A stretch of 64,000 nt of DNA from Cordylochernes scorpioides (taxonomy: Eukaryota; Arthropoda; Arachnida; Pseudoscorpiones; Chernetidae), in contig CP092879.1 in assembly GCA_030710605.1 (NCBI GenBank), positions 27,599,201-27,663,200 on the forward strand, read 5' to 3'. Of this stretch, positions 10,383-21,500 are shown piece by piece. A program made the translations under genes and the position numbers. The notes beneath the pieces are model-generated. The model did not search any database, had not been told where the DNA came from, and saw only the letters and a program-made list of their open reading frames with translations. Within the stretch, counting starts at the first letter, position 1; every line of letters starts with the position of its first letter.

Positions 10383-11068
10383 TTGGAATCTTCTTTTCAG
10401 CTGGACGGAGCGTCAGCATGGGGAGGTCGTGCTCTCTCCAGCGAAGGCATTAGGCAACTTAGGAGCCTTCACTGCAATTTTGCGAAACGTGTACTGAGAG
10501 GAGGTCCTTACACACCTACAGTCTCAGCCATCTCTATCACCGGCAGCCCTCCTTTCGATATTATTGTTAGGTCTCGTACGGCGTTCCTGAAGGAAATCAA
10601 TGAAGGAAATTTTGAATCTAGACCAGGCCCTGCTTCTTTGCCATACCCTCCAGATAGACGTCAATTGTCTTTCAGTCTAAACATCGAGGAGATAACAACA
10701 CCTATAATATTCACAGACGGATCAAAAATGAGGCTGGGGTGGGCGCTGCAATTGTTCCCTCATCAGAAGATCAGCAGCCCGTTCTCTTACGGCTCCATCC
10801 AGACTGCACAGCCTTCCAGGCTGAACTTCTGGCAATCCGCTGGGCGGTCCGTCTGGTGAAGGAAGGTTATTCAAGAAATGCGATCACTATCGCGTCGGAC
10901 TGCAGATCAGCTCTGTCAGCCATATGTACGTCAGGTCCAGTTCGATCGACATTAGTAGCTAAGATTATTCTCGCACTGAACACCAACCAAAACGTAAATC
11001 TGTGTTGGGTGCCGGGACACTGCGGCATCGACGGAAAGGAAAGAGCAGACAGAGCTGCTAAGAACTAG
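10383..11068 (+). pseudogene. LINE3 ORF2 continued: RNase H domain
   Basis: Frame 10383-10859 reaches IIFTDGSKMRLG with the first catalytic Asp. The frame then shifts near 10735 and 10739-11068 carries AFQAELLAIRWAV (catalytic Glu), TIASDCRSALSAI (Asp) and CWVPGHCGIDGKERADRA (His and last Asp). All four acidic residues of a type I RNase H are present across the break. RNase H degrades the RNA strand of the hybrid and is a mark of the I superfamily of LINEs. Confidence 0.8.
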
Positions 11069-11074
11069 GCCGTT

Positions 11075-11545
11075 TTGATCTTAGAGCCATCATTTTCCAT
11101 TCTGCCTAGAAGCCTGGCCCGTAACCACTCACGCGCGGCAGCCCTAGACGCATGGACGGAGGTTTATTGCCAGGACCACTACAACAGACACCTGAGGAGA
11201 ATAGCCCATACTCCAGACCGGCTGCTCCAATTCCTCCCTAAGGTCTGTCCTGGAGAAGTCACCACCACCTTAATTACAGGACATGGCCATGTTCGGGTAG
11301 ACTTGGTTCTCTGGCGTCTTGAGGAAGACCCATCTTGCCCACATTGTATGGAGGAACAACAGACTGTGGACCACCTTCTATTCAGATGCCCTGCTTTCAA
11401 GCAACACAGAATGAAGACAGCTCTGCTGCTTGGGAAGACCTCCTTCGACCCAGTCTCGTTGGCTGGACTCCCGGGTTCTCTGCAGGCATGGAACTTCCTG
11501 ACCAGCTGGTTCGGCTCTGCAATTGGCTCTATATAAATATAATCT
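11075..11545 (+). pseudogene. LINE3 ORF2 C-terminus and 3' end
   Basis: Following the RNase H after a stop at 11066-11068, this frame runs to 11536 with the LINE C-terminal zinc motif CPHCMEEQQTVDHLLFRC (CX2C...HX4C). The 3' end lies within about 30 bp downstream, where LINE2 begins in the opposite direction (tail to tail). The stop separating it from the RNase H frame could be a single mutation. Confidence 0.7.
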
Positions 11546-11566
11546 AGAGTAACTGGTTTCTACTAG

Positions 11567-12010
11567 TTAGCTGGACAGCCCGGGCAGTTGGCGTTTTCTT
11601 GCGCTCCAGGGGCCTGGGTTATCCTTATTTCTCTCTCTATACTCTTGGAAGACGGGGCAATTTAGCAGCAGATGAAAAGAAATTTGTTCCTCACATCCAC
11701 AGAAGCATCTTGAATCCTGCACTGCTTTGATGAATTTTAAAAAGCTTCTAAAATTTCCGTGATTTGTAATAAATTGAGAGTTGTGGAAATTTGCCCGAAA
11801 ATAATTCGGAATATTAGCGGGAAAGAAACTTTGAAATGTTTGGTTAGTATTTTTCTTCAATAGTGTAATTTTATATTTAATCAAATTTTCAATTATATCT
11901 TTAGGAATTATCTTTAGAGCTGCAATTTTCCATTTCTCCGGATAATACCCCTTTTTGAATACATTTATTAAATAGTTTGCATGACATATGCTTAATTTTT
12001 GGGTAAGCAC
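11567..12010 (-). pseudogene. LINE2 ORF2 C-terminal part with RT deletion
   Basis: On minus it starts SICHANYLINVFKKGYYPEK, an RT-linker motif, followed by WKIAALKIIPKD. It then jumps to the far C-terminus with CFCGCEEQISFHLLLNCPVF, a CCHC-like zinc motif. The catalytic palm that should lie between is missing, so this copy has an internal deletion like LINE1. Its 3' end abuts the LINE3 3' end. Confidence 0.6.
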
Positions 12011-12019
12011 ATTTGATCA

Positions 12020-12300
12020 TATTGTGGCGAAGAAATATTTTATTATTTAATTTAATATAATTCAATGAAAATACTCAACAGATTATAAAAAATATATATT
12101 ACTCTGTATTTGTGAAATCATCTTTAAAATATTTCTTTGCTTGCTTGCTTAAGATTCCCTAGCTGTAGATAGTTTTGCTGACTTGTTAATAATTGTCGAC
12201 TCGTCGTTGTGACGTCATCAATAAATTATTTTATATCTTAGGATATTTCAAGGCTTGATTTCTACGCTACAATATTGTTACTTATGTTGTCTAAACCTGG
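12020..12300. other. Unassigned AT-rich insertion within LINE2
   Basis: Between the RT-linker piece (12010) and the upstream ORF2 piece (12307) lies about 280 bp with no coding signal, holding TTGCTTGCTTGCTTAAG and a short region with GACGTCATC. It interrupts the expected LINE order and may be an insertion of unknown type. Confidence 0.35.
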
Positions 12301-12306
12301 AGCTTT

Positions 12307-13743
12307 TTAAACATCACAATTAGAAATTATATTCATTATTTCTTCTACTTCGATAATAATTATGCTTGGATTATTCATTCGTGGCTTAAAATTTCTAATT
12401 ATTTGTTGTTGAAAATTGTCCAAATTAGGATCGTCTTCAGGAATTAAATCGTCCATTAATATGGTCATTGTTTGCTCTTTTAGATATTCTGTATGAATTG
12501 TCAATTATGGGAATTCCATTCTTTACATTTGAGGATATTAATTTATTGAAGAACTTATAAGCATTACCAAATGGATTATCTGTGTAATTTTCTTCAATAA
12601 CGTTTCGCCAGTTAGTTCTTTTAGCTTTTCTTATTGCATTAGTGTATTTGTTTCTTGCCAACTTAAATGTATAGTAACTGATTGTTTTATGACGATAATA
12701 CTAGTTTCTAATATAATGAAAATGATTTTTTATTATTTCCTGTTCATTAGTCCACCAGTCAATTCTGGAAACATGTTTATTAATGGGGGATTTAACCTTC
12801 GAAGATTTATATGCTGCTTCTCTCAATAAATTCATAAGTGCGTTCACTATCCCATCAATGTCTTCCTCATCTTTCACTCTGCTTATATCAATTACCAGTT
12901 TTTTGTATCTTGTAATGATATGTTATTAGAAAAATTTGCCCAATTCGCATTTTTTTCAAAGTGGAAATTTGATTATTGAATAAATGACCATTCTTTAACC
13001 TGATATCAAATTTAACAGCAACATGGTCGGAAATATTAGTCAAATCAGAGGTATGCCAGTTGTTTATTAAACTTAGTGAGTGTTTATTCGAGATTGTGAG
13101 ATCAATTATACTTACTCTCCGCGGCAGGTGGGTGTTTTTTCAGGTTATGTATAAAGAGGTTACATTCGTCTATAATAGGTTGTAATCTATATCCATTAGA
13201 GTTTATAACAAACCATATAGTAGGTCTTGAATTAAAATCACCGCAAAGGATTACAGGTTGATTTATATACGTTTTGAGCAGATCTCTAATGAATGTTTGA
13301 TGAACAGGGTTAAATGTATTCGGATGAATGTAGAAATTAAAAATAATTAATTTTGCTTTAACTGTAGAAATAGATATTGTTGTACAAAATGAATTTGTGA
13401 ATTTTTCCTCTTTGCTGAACTTTATATTTTTATTTAAAATTATAGTTGCCGTATATTTTTCCCCAGTTTTATTCGAACATATAATTTGAGAGTCCATATC
13501 ATAAATAACATTTTCATGTAAAACATATGGTTCTTGAATCAAAAGAATGTCAGGTGAAGGATATTCACATATCAAACAAAATGTTAACGCGGGATTCGAT
13601 CCCGGTTCATGACTGCCTGGAAACGAGGGTGTTACCCACTCGTCCTTGTCAGGTGGGTCATCTCTAGTGTTGGCCTGTAGTTTACTCATCGCAGTAAAAC
13701 CTTTTCTTACATTTTGTTGAATACATCTCACATTTTCAATCAT
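12307..13743 (-). pseudogene. LINE2 ORF2: endonuclease and linker, decayed
   Basis: The long open piece 13743-13102 encodes the AP endonuclease: ENVRCIQQNVRKGFTAM, SPDILLIQEPYVLHENVIYD, VILCGDFNSRPTIWFVINS. The middle of the N-terminal part (about 13555-13665) is not endonuclease but a SINE that stays open in frame. Downstream, 12661-12437 carries the linker KYTNAIRKAKRTNWRNVI, and 12504-12307 carries EDDPNLDNFQQQI with an acidic stretch. Frame changes occur near 13102 and 12500. Domain order on minus is normal for a LINE, followed by the truncated RT at 12010. Confidence 0.7.
13555..13670 (-). mobile_element. SINE family A, copy 1, inside LINE2 endonuclease ORF
   Basis: On minus it has a tRNA-like head: GGACGAGTGGGTAACACCC (A-box region) and GGGATCGAATCCCG (B-box), followed by ATTTTGTTTGATATGTGAATA. 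The same head and body occur at 20636-20830, 20985-21155 and 57420-57605. Here it lies within the LINE2 endonuclease between the codons for ...MSKLQ and SPDILLIQEPY, without closing the frame. The head most resembles a Ser/Leu-type tRNA. Confidence 0.7.
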
Positions 13744-13773
13744 ATAGGATATTAATCTATTTAAGATTAAGCT

Positions 13774-14244
13774 TTAAATTGTATTTGCTACATCATTTCC
13801 CTCGTGTATATGTGAATATTGTGTCTTTTGGATAATTTTGTCTATTTGTGATTTGTAAATCGGGCATTCACTTGAATTTGATTTATGGTTTGTAGAAAGG
13901 TTTTTAAATTTAGGGTGCTTAGAGAAATTGTGACAATTTGGCGCTTCAGTACAGTTGTGGCTACCCTGTACACCGCATATTTTACATATTTTAATGTTTT
14001 GGCAGTCTTTTGTTTTGTGGTACGGATTAAATTCAAAACAATTTTGGCATTGTTTTACAAATATTCTGTCTTGTGTAGAACATCGCTCAAAATAGATGTA
14101 TATCTCATTACCCATTTTTCTTAAAATTTGGTAAACTTTAGGAGTTACTTTTAATACTATATTGTGATATGCAGAGTTAAATCCCATTCGCGGTACGAGA
14201 CAAGCGATGCCAAACACGTCCGCACAGTTGGCATCAGAAGCCAT
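13774..14244 (-). pseudogene. LINE2 ORF1, gag-like, 5'-truncated
   Basis: Open for 156 residues from an ATG at 14244, it carries CQNCFEFNPYHKTKDC, CKICGVQGSHNC and CHNFSKHPKFKN, i.e. cysteine/histidine knuckles matching LINE1 ORF1. It probably binds LINE RNA. The gag N-terminal domain seen in LINE1 is largely absent because the element is cut at about 14250, where the right transposase unit begins. ORF2 starts 31 bp after its stop. It is the best preserved ORF of this family here. Confidence 0.65.
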
Positions 14245-14314
14245 ATATCGATTATGTTTATTTTAATTCATTTGAAAAATTCAACTATCCCTGATCATTT
14301 ATTTTACTCTGGGA

Positions 14315-15419
14315 TGCCGTCACTACAGGATAAAGTACTCTTGGTGAAATTTTATTATTGCAATTCAGAATCTTCCACTGAAGCTTTACGAGCGTTTCGT
14401 AACTTTAAAGGTATTCGAAGAGGTAAAGGACCCATGAGTTGCTACTCTCTAAGGAGAATGATAAAAAATTTTGAGAAGACTGGATCTCTGGAAGCAAAAC
14501 CTCGGAGTGGAAGACCATCGACACGCAAGTCAGTGGCTGTTACGGTTTCGCAGAAGGTTGAAGCTATTGAAACGTTATCCACGTATGGAGAAGTAAGTGC
14601 TCGACAAGTTTCTCGACAAACGGGTATTTCGTATGGAACAGTTTGGAGAGCTCTAAGAATTTTTCTTAAAAAATACCCGTACAAAATTCAAAGATTTCAC
14701 GAGCTAAAAGTCGGCGATTTTGAGAAGCGTCAAGAATTTGCTGCATGGGTTTTCCGGCAAATTGATATTGATGAAAACTGGCTGTAGAATATTCTGTGGA
14801 CAGATGAAGCTCACTTTTCTCTAAATGGAGAAGTCAACACTCAAAACAGCCGCATTTGGGCAACAGAAAGCCCTAGAATTTTACAGAAATGCCACTTCAT
14901 CAGCCCAGAGTTACAGTTTGGTGTGGGTTCACTTCTTCTTTTATTATTGGGCCATTTTTCTTTGAAGAAATAAATGGAAGAACTTTTAAAACCGTTTCTG
15001 TAACTGGTGAACGTTATGTTCAACTTTTGAGAGAAAAGGTTATCCCCATATTGCAGGACAGACAAGCACTGAGCGAAATAACATTCATGCAAGATGGAGG
15101 ACCTCCTCATATCTCCCGCGGTGCCAAACAATTGCTGAAGGATACGTTCGGTAAAGATCGTGTGATAAGTCGCCACTTTATACACCAGTGGCCTTCAAGA
15201 TCACCAGACTTGACGCCTTGCGATTTTTGGCTATGGGGGTACATTAAGTCGCGTGTTTATCGATGCCGGCCTACCACATTGGCCATGTTGAAGGCTTCTA
15301 TCAGACGGCACGTTTCATCAATTTCAACAGATATGTTATTTAATGCTGTCCAATCTGTCATCTATCTTCTGCAGGCGGTGTTTGAGAATGAAGGGCGCCA
15401 CATTGAGCAAGGATTGTGA
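14315..15419 (+). pseudogene. DUF4817-type mariner-like transposase, right copy, broken
   Basis: Coding similarity to the left copy starts near 14285; the open frame reads to a TAG at 14785-14787 with LLVKFYYCNSESSTEALRAF, RRMIKNFEKTGSLEAKPRSG and a second helix-turn-helix with ARQVSRQTGISYGTVWRAL. After the stop come ILWTDEAHFSLNG and, in another frame from 14889, FMQDGGPPHISRGAKQ and SPDLTPCDFWLWGYIKSRVY to 15419. The first lesion is a nonsense codon and the second a one-base loss in a T run near 14880 relative to the left copy. Lesions differ from those in the left copy, so the two decayed independently. The family mobilises DNA at TA sites. Confidence 0.75.
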
Positions 15420-15984
15420 TCTAATACAAGAGACAAGGCCTCCAAGAGACAAGTTACCTCATGTGTTATATAAGCTGCCATGTATTATATTATCTACCAA
15501 TTTTTTGCAGCTCTTTGTGTTGGGTTATGGGTAAATAAATTCTGTCCTCATATCTTGTCTCTTTTTTATTTGTGAACAGTAATTTTTGTTTGTTTGTCAT
15601 TTGCTCACATCTTATATTATGTCGTGCAGACCAAAGTGTCATAACTTCTCGAATAACACTGTACACACAATTTTACCCCTTATGTTTAATTTATCGCTTT
15701 TCGCTCATTAAAAGAAATAGCATAAGGAATATTCTCTGTAACCCCCCACCTTTAGAAATTTTGGGCAAAAAAAATAATACAAAATGATTTTACTACCAGG
15801 TTTTTCAACGCAAAAGGTTGATTTAAAAATTATATTTATTTTTTTGAGGGGATACATTTTTAAAAATCGTGTACAGTATAATAAACAATGATAACATTTG
15901 ACAAGCCCATAGGATATTTGGAATAAAGTACGACAAATGTATTTTGTCACTCCCATCTATATTTCATTTGTTGGATCATGACAA

Positions 15985-16571
15985 ATTTCCAATTAGTCGA
16001 GTGTCGCCAATTATTCAAGAAATTACATATTCCTTATAGCAAGAAATCCTATTAGTAGTACCATCATAATTTTTGGTACTATATTAACATTTCAAAAAAT
16101 CGTGTATTGAATTCAGCTATGTTTTTCAAACATTCAATATATTTGACAAAACTCTATCAAAAATATAAATATTTTTTGCTACATGTTTTAATTTGCATAT
16201 ACCTATTTTACATATCTCAGATTGTATTTAAAAATCGTTAACCATTTCTTCTAACTTTTGGCGAAATGGTGCTTTATTAATTAACGATTTGATATTATTA
16301 GGATTCTTTCCTGGTATACAAAAAGGAAAAATACGTGTCGATCAGTTATATTTTTCAATTAATCAAACAATTTGGCCGCTGAATTTGTGATTCTGGTACA
16401 GCGCCATCTAGGGAATGAAATTGTAACTAAAATCAATTTCGAAATTTTCAATATTTGCCATAAAAAATCCCATTGCATCCTGAACACAATGGTGTTTACC
16501 GCATTGCTCTAGCGCAAATATTCGCGGAGTTATTAATTTTTAAAGTTGTGCGGGACTTTTGGATCACCCTG
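15985..16571 (-). repeat. Right terminal inverted repeat (~587 bp) of the 13.6-kb unit
   Basis: Reverse complement of 2969-3556 with only a few base differences; it ends GGATCACCCTG followed by TA. Between the transposase stop (15419) and this repeat there is a further ~560 bp, including a 115-bp block (about 15648-15763) that is also at 3556-3670 in direct, not inverted, orientation. The interior edges have therefore been rearranged. Confidence 0.75.
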
Positions 16572-16573
16572 TA

Positions 16574-18153
16574 TAAAAAAATCAATGTTTTTATGTTTGT
16601 TTGTTTGTATGTTTGTTTGTTTGTATGTCCGGTATACAAATTCGCAGTAGTTCACTAATTCAAACCAAAATTTCCATATATGGGTAAAAAAAAATACGGG
16701 GAAGACGATAGGCTATTTAAAAAATATATATAAATCAATTAATAAAACTATATATTCAAATTATTCTACTTAGCTCACGAACAGCGCCCTCTATCAAAGA
16801 TTAGATAGAATTATGCTGATGCAAACAAATAGATAATGCTAATAACAAACAATTATAAAAAAATCTTATCTAAATATATATCACTCGGGTAGATATGCAC
16901 ACGGGTCAATCCCGGGGCGAAGCTCAGGTCACCCGTCTAGTAGATTTATAAACGTATATAAATATTGTTATATGCGTTTGAATATGTTTTTGAAACATAA
17001 TTTTTTTAAAAAAACATTTATTAATTTTCAAATAAGATATTTTCACGTTTGTGGATTTTATAATTTTTTTTTTTTCTCAATGAATTATGTATATTAATTT
17101 AAAAATTCATTTTTGTTATCATCATCACATACAATGTAATTTTTTATATAAACAAACGATAAAAAACAACAACAATTAAATTTGCATCTTCGTTATTATA
17201 AAACATCAGCTAATTAAATTAACAATGTAAAAATATATTTTACCATTTTAACATTTAACACAAAAACGTTACAATATTTTCTTTAAATATATATTAAAAT
17301 TGAAGTGCCTAGTTTTTTTACAACGTCTTTGGAATATTATATTACTATATTTCTAATTAAATTTATTATACTTGGAACACATTTTAGCATTTTTACAATT
17401 TAAAAATGTAATTTCACCAGATACCGCGAGAGGCGCTGCTTGCGAGTGAAATTAGAAAATTTGCAAATAAAATTGCAAAGAATATTTATTTCAAATCGAT
17501 TTCAAACCAGAAATCTTCCCAGTAGTATAGTAAATAACATCCTAAAGTTTCACGGCGATTGGATAATCTTACCTTTTAAAAACATTCATCGTGTGAACAA
17601 ACTAACATTCAACGTGTAACAAACCACGTATTAATTATTAACCAATCAAATTCATTTATCGTCGCGACCAGTGCTGCGCTCAAGCGGTAAAAGGCTGAAA
17701 CTATCGCTTGTTGGTTTTTTTATTTTTTTTTAAAAAAGCACATCAACTTTTTTAGGTTTTTGAATAGCTTATATGTTAAACGAAATCTACAGCTACCTAC
17801 AGGCGAAATTTCATAATGAATGATTCAGTAGATTTTGCGCTACGCGATAACAAACATCGATTTTGGATTTCATTTTTATAGATATAAGGATGTTATCTTT
17901 ATAACAGGCAAGGAATAAGTTTTATAAACAAAGCTTACCGGAGTTAGCAGAGCCAAGCGACGCACGTCCGACGTCTCTGATGAGATATAATAAAATTCAC
18001 AAACGTGACAATATATAACTAGATATATCTTTTTTCTTATTTTTTTCTCTCTTGTTTATCTTCTCATTGGGTGCCAGTGTTCTTAGCGAGTATTTGCGCT
18101 TTGTTGTTATAGTTTAATGAAGATGAATACAAAATATACCTCTTAGTTCTATA
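16574..18153. other. AT-rich stretch without genes
   Basis: It holds a GTTT-rich tract (16590-16630), one GC-hairpin repeat variant (16882-16942, reverse complement of the 1756 type) and long A/T tracts. No open frame with recognisable protein, tRNA or splice-flanked exon was seen. Confidence 0.5.
16882..16942 (-). repeat. GC-rich hairpin repeat, diverged copy
   Basis: CACTCGGGTAGATATGCAC, then CGGGTCAATCCCGGGGCG and GTCACCCGTCTAGTAG. Its ends match the variant seen at 63078-63118, with an altered centre. Confidence 0.4.
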
Positions 18154-18155
18154 TA

Positions 18156-19310
18156 CACTGCGTGACATTGAAAACGGAACACCAAGAAATAGTGGCCAGA
18201 AAGTTATGAAACTGGGCAGACAGAGAGAGAGACAGGGACGAACAATAAGTGATCTTTATTTCAAAATGATGGTCATAATACAGAGCGAGAACGGCGTCGG
18301 CTTAGTAGCAAGTAGGACCACCGCGGACGGCGATGCACGCAGCAACACGTCTAGGTAGAGAGTCAATCAGAGTACGGATGGCGTCCTGAGGGATGGCTCT
18401 CCATTCCCTCTCAACCATTTGCCACAGTTCGTCTTCTGAACGCGGCTGTGGCAAGGCATGCAAACGGCGTCCAATGATGTCCCAGACGTGCTCGATTGGT
18501 GAGAGATCAGGAGAGTACGGTGGCCAGGGAAGCATCTGTACATCTTGCAGAGCTTGTTGGCTAATGCGAGCAGTGTGCGGTCGGGCGTTATCCTGCTGAT
18601 AAAGGGCATTGGGTACCCCCTGAAGGTAGGGGAGTGTCACCGGTCGCAGCACATCATCAACGTATCGTTGGGCCGTCATAGTGCCCTGAATACGAAGTAA
18701 AGGTGACCTGGAATCATACGCGATTGCGCCCCAAACCATGATTCCACGTTGTCGCACGGTGGGGCGTTCCACAATTGCTGCCGGATTGGACCTTTCTCCA
18801 CGTCGACGTCACACGCGTACACGGCGACTATCACTGGACAAGCAGAAACGCGACTCATCTGAGAACACGACCCTGTGCCATTCCGTCATCCACGTCGATC
18901 TAGCCCGGCACCATTCCAAACGTTGGCGCCTATTCGGTGGGGTCAATGGCAGTCTTCTTGGCGGACGGCATGAGTGCAAGCCATTATCAACCAATCGACG
19001 GGAAATGGTTCTGGTCGAGATGGAATGATCTAGGGTGTCTTGCACATGTTGCAGGATGGTGGTACAAGTGGCTTGTGGGGCCGCCACTGCTTGTCGAAGG
19101 ATACGCCGATCCACACGTGCTGACGTCACTCTGGTTGCACCGACATTCCTATAAATTGCCACATTTCCTTGTTCCAACCATCTTCTCCACAGTCGGTGCA
19201 CCGTGGACGCACCAAGGTGTGTATCAGCTGCGATTTGACGTATGGACCAACCTGCCCTTTTCATTCCGATCACCATGCCCCTCGTAAAAGCACGCAATGG
19301 GATTAGGCAG
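18156..19310 (-). mobile_element. Tc1-like DNA transposon, right end missing
   Basis: The left end has TA (18154-18155) followed by CACTGCGTGACATTG and AAAACGGAACACC, a Tc1-style terminus. A transposase gene on minus fills the element. I could not find the inverted copy of the terminus after 19300, so the right end is truncated or diverged. Confidence 0.65.
18302..19297 (-). pseudogene. Tc1-family transposase, frameshifted
   Basis: The N-terminal frame 19297-18809 carries two helix-turn-helix regions (MKRAGWSIRQIAADTHLGA, then ARVDRRILRQAV) and the first catalytic Asp in VVFSDESRFCL. A frame change near 18810 and another near 18775 lead to the C-terminal frame 18772-18302 with GIMVWGAIAYDSRSPLL, ALYQQDNARPHTARISQQAL and WPPYSPDLSPIEHVWDII. 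The triad is Asp, Asp (QQDN), Glu (PIEH); I count 32 residues between the last two, against 34 in many Tc1 proteins. A start at ATG about 19319 is followed by a stop a few codons later. The enzyme would move the element by cut and paste at TA. Confidence 0.8.
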
Positions 19311-19514
19311 ACCTAGCCATGTTTGTAGACAAAGGGACTCGAAGGGTTATTTCCGAGTTAGTTGTCTGAATACCCCTCAAAGCGTCCTCTATGTTCGGTA
19401 TTTGTTTGCTGGTCCTTCGTACACCTTGGATCCCTGTAGCTGCGACCATGCAAGAAGGAAAGTTTTGGTGTAATTTGTTGTGTTTGTTTATCTTATATTT
19501 TAGCTTATTCGGCT

Positions 19515-19700
19515 TTGAGAATAAGTGCCAAATTTGTTTGTGTGTGCATATACGTGTTTGTATGCGAGCGTTTTTGTATATGCAGTGCGTGTTTATATGT
19601 GCTTGTATGTGCGTGTGTATGTTTGCATATGTTTGCTAGTGTGTGCTTGTATGTATGTGCGTGCATGTGTTTGTATGTGCGTGTGCTTGAATGTGTTTCT
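19515..19700. repeat. TG-rich low-complexity tract
   Basis: About 190 bp of irregular TGTGTG, TTTGTATG and GTGCGTG motifs. Open frames over it are by-products of composition. Confidence 0.6.
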
Positions 19701-19839
19701 GAAGCTATGATATTTAAGAAGAAAATTAATATAAACCAAATTATTCCTAGAAACTATTTAAAAATTATATATATATATTTTTTAATGTCTATAAAACAAA
19801 TACCAAGGTTTATATTTAATTTGAATCTCTAGAATCATC

Positions 19840-20630
19840 AATAAAAATCACCAAATAAGCCACATAAATGTTCTATATCAACATATATTATTATTTCGGG
19901 TGAATCTGGTGACCTTTCTCAGTCAAAAATTCCTCCAAGGCCATAGTCTGTTGTAAGACGTTGTTGCTTTGATGTTCTACATAATGGGGATTTTCGTGGG
20001 TAAATTTCCCGGCTGGTTTCTACTTGCCTTCCACATCCAAATGCTGTTGATTTAATACAAGGTTGTACTAGGTTAATCCTCCTTTAGAAGCCGTTTCCAA
20101 CTTCACGTGCAAGCAAGTGTTCTCCTCCATATGAGGATGGAGTTCGAGACTTATATGGCCACCTCCTAGTGACTCGCTTTAGACCTTTGTCACCCTGCGA
20201 GGCGCCAGGTGGATGACTCAATGAGATGCTATTTTGATTAAATTATGTCCATCTATATCAGCATAGTCGTTTTATGATGGCGCAGTATTCTAAAGAGCGC
20301 GATAGTGAAGTAATGGATGGTTCGGTATTCAAGATATGTCGATAATAGAGGTTCAGTCAGTTGTATAATCAACAGTAAATTTAAAAAGGCTATACAGAGC
20401 TTCTGAAGGTCAAAAGAAGAGAGGAAAGGCGTGAGGCGTTAATACCGAAAAAATAAATTGTTAGCTTTAAACAAAAGAACAACAATTCTATGGATGCTTT
20501 GAACGGCTGAGGTTTTTGCGTTACGGTCAGAGTCGTTGTCGAAGCTTCATTCTGCTAGCCATAAATAATATTCAGCCAAATATCACTCATAGATATTCAT
20601 ATTGCTCGGTCCTTTGGTGTGTCCTTACTT
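19840..20630. other. Unique-looking stretch without recognisable genes
   Basis: Moderate GC around 20090-20230 (GCGAGGCGCCAGGTGG) suggests an old repeat, but no conserved protein, RNA or terminal repeat was recognised. Confidence 0.3.
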
Positions 20631-20635
20631 TTAAT

Positions 20636-20835
20636 GAATTAACGTATTATATTTTCTGTTCCAAAATAACTTTATTAGGTATCGCTCAAAAAGATAAACC
20701 TAGCTTATGTTATTTACAATGAATAATATGAACAGGTTCTTCACACATAAAAACAAAGTGTCCAAAGCGGGATTCGATCCCGGTTCATGGCTGTCGTAAA
20801 TCGACGGTTTATATCGCTGGCCAGCGACTTATTGC
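20636..20835 (-). mobile_element. SINE family A, copy 2
   Basis: On minus: tRNA-like head with CCGGGATCGAATCCCGC (B-box), then TTTGGACACTTTG, a body containing TTATTCATTGT and a 3' part reading ATACCTAATAAAGTTATT. It shares body and tail with the copies at 20985 and 57420. The head is altered around the A-box (CAGCGATATAAACCG). Confidence 0.65.
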
Positions 20836-20984
20836 ATTATTTTTGTATTATATTTTGGCTATATAATTGAAGGAATTCCCACCGTTAGATGTCCAAGAAT
20901 GTCATCTCTGGTCAGATGGTGACAGTAACAAAAGGCTGGTGTATGTACCACCCTTCCATCACTGCACATATTATATTTCCTGGT

Positions 20985-21155
20985 TCAAATTCACATAAAT
21001 AGGTACCGCTCAGCAAGAGCAACCTAGTTCATGATAATTGAACAATGAATAATATGTGAAGGTTATTCACATATTAAACAAATTTTAACGTGGGATTCAA
21101 TCCCGGTTCATGACTGTCGGGAATCGAGCGTGTTACCCTCTCATCCACCGACTTA
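20985..21155 (-). mobile_element. SINE family A, copy 3
   Basis: On minus: AAGTCGGTGGATGAGAGGG, TAACACGCTCG, B-box GGGATTGAATCCC, then TTTGTTTAATATGTGAATAAC and ATCATGAACTAGGTTGCTC. The 5' GTCGGTGGA start is shared with SINE family B. Confidence 0.65.
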
Positions 21156-21159
21156 TGCA

Positions 21160-21500
21160 TCATATTATATTTTCTTTTATAGAGCTATCATAGGCAATTT
21201 TATAATTGAGATAAATGTTATCTTAACACGGTACATTTTCTTGCTATGGATAACCGGTGCTATGACATTATCTTACCTATCTTTTGATATAACCCGGACT
21301 CCAAGGTCATTTAACATTTAAAAAAAACACACACACATTCACAATAAAAATAAAGTTCAGAAAATAAAAAAAGTTATGTATAAACGCGTATCGGGATTTT
21401 GTTAGTTTATCCAGAAAAAGAATGTTTTATATTTGAAAAGGCTTTCCTCTAAAAAGAACAAACATATTATTACTTTTCATCGCTAATTTTTCAAGAGTCC
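21160..21500. other. AT-rich stretch, nothing recognised
   Basis: Contains a short AC-rich tract near 21325; no gene or repeat structure was recognised. Confidence 0.4.

Larger units (their letters stand above)
2969..16571. mobile_element. 13.6-kb unit bounded by ~588-bp inverted repeats (mariner-related)
   Basis: The left end starts CAGGGTGATCCAAAAGTCC at 2969 and the right end finishes with its reverse complement at 16571. Both are flanked by TA (2967-2968 and 16572-16573), the target duplicated by Tc1/mariner elements. The inverted repeats (2969-3556 and 15985-16571) match along their whole length with only a few substitutions. Just inside them lie two copies of the same transposase gene with their start codons facing each other: minus 4886-3749 and plus 14315-15419. 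Between these is about 9.4 kb of LINE sequence. Neither transposase copy has an inner terminus next to it. The structure is either one giant fold-back element or two elements that lost their inner ends through insertion or recombination. Confidence 0.7.

Noticed and set aside
19391..19832. Cys- and Val-rich small proteins encoded at 19.4-19.8 kb
   Set aside because: Translation of TG-rich low-complexity DNA in three frames; no conserved features.
13555..21155. Functional tRNA genes at the SINE A and SINE B heads
   Set aside because: Acceptor and anticodon arms do not form a full cloverleaf and all copies continue into shared SINE bodies.
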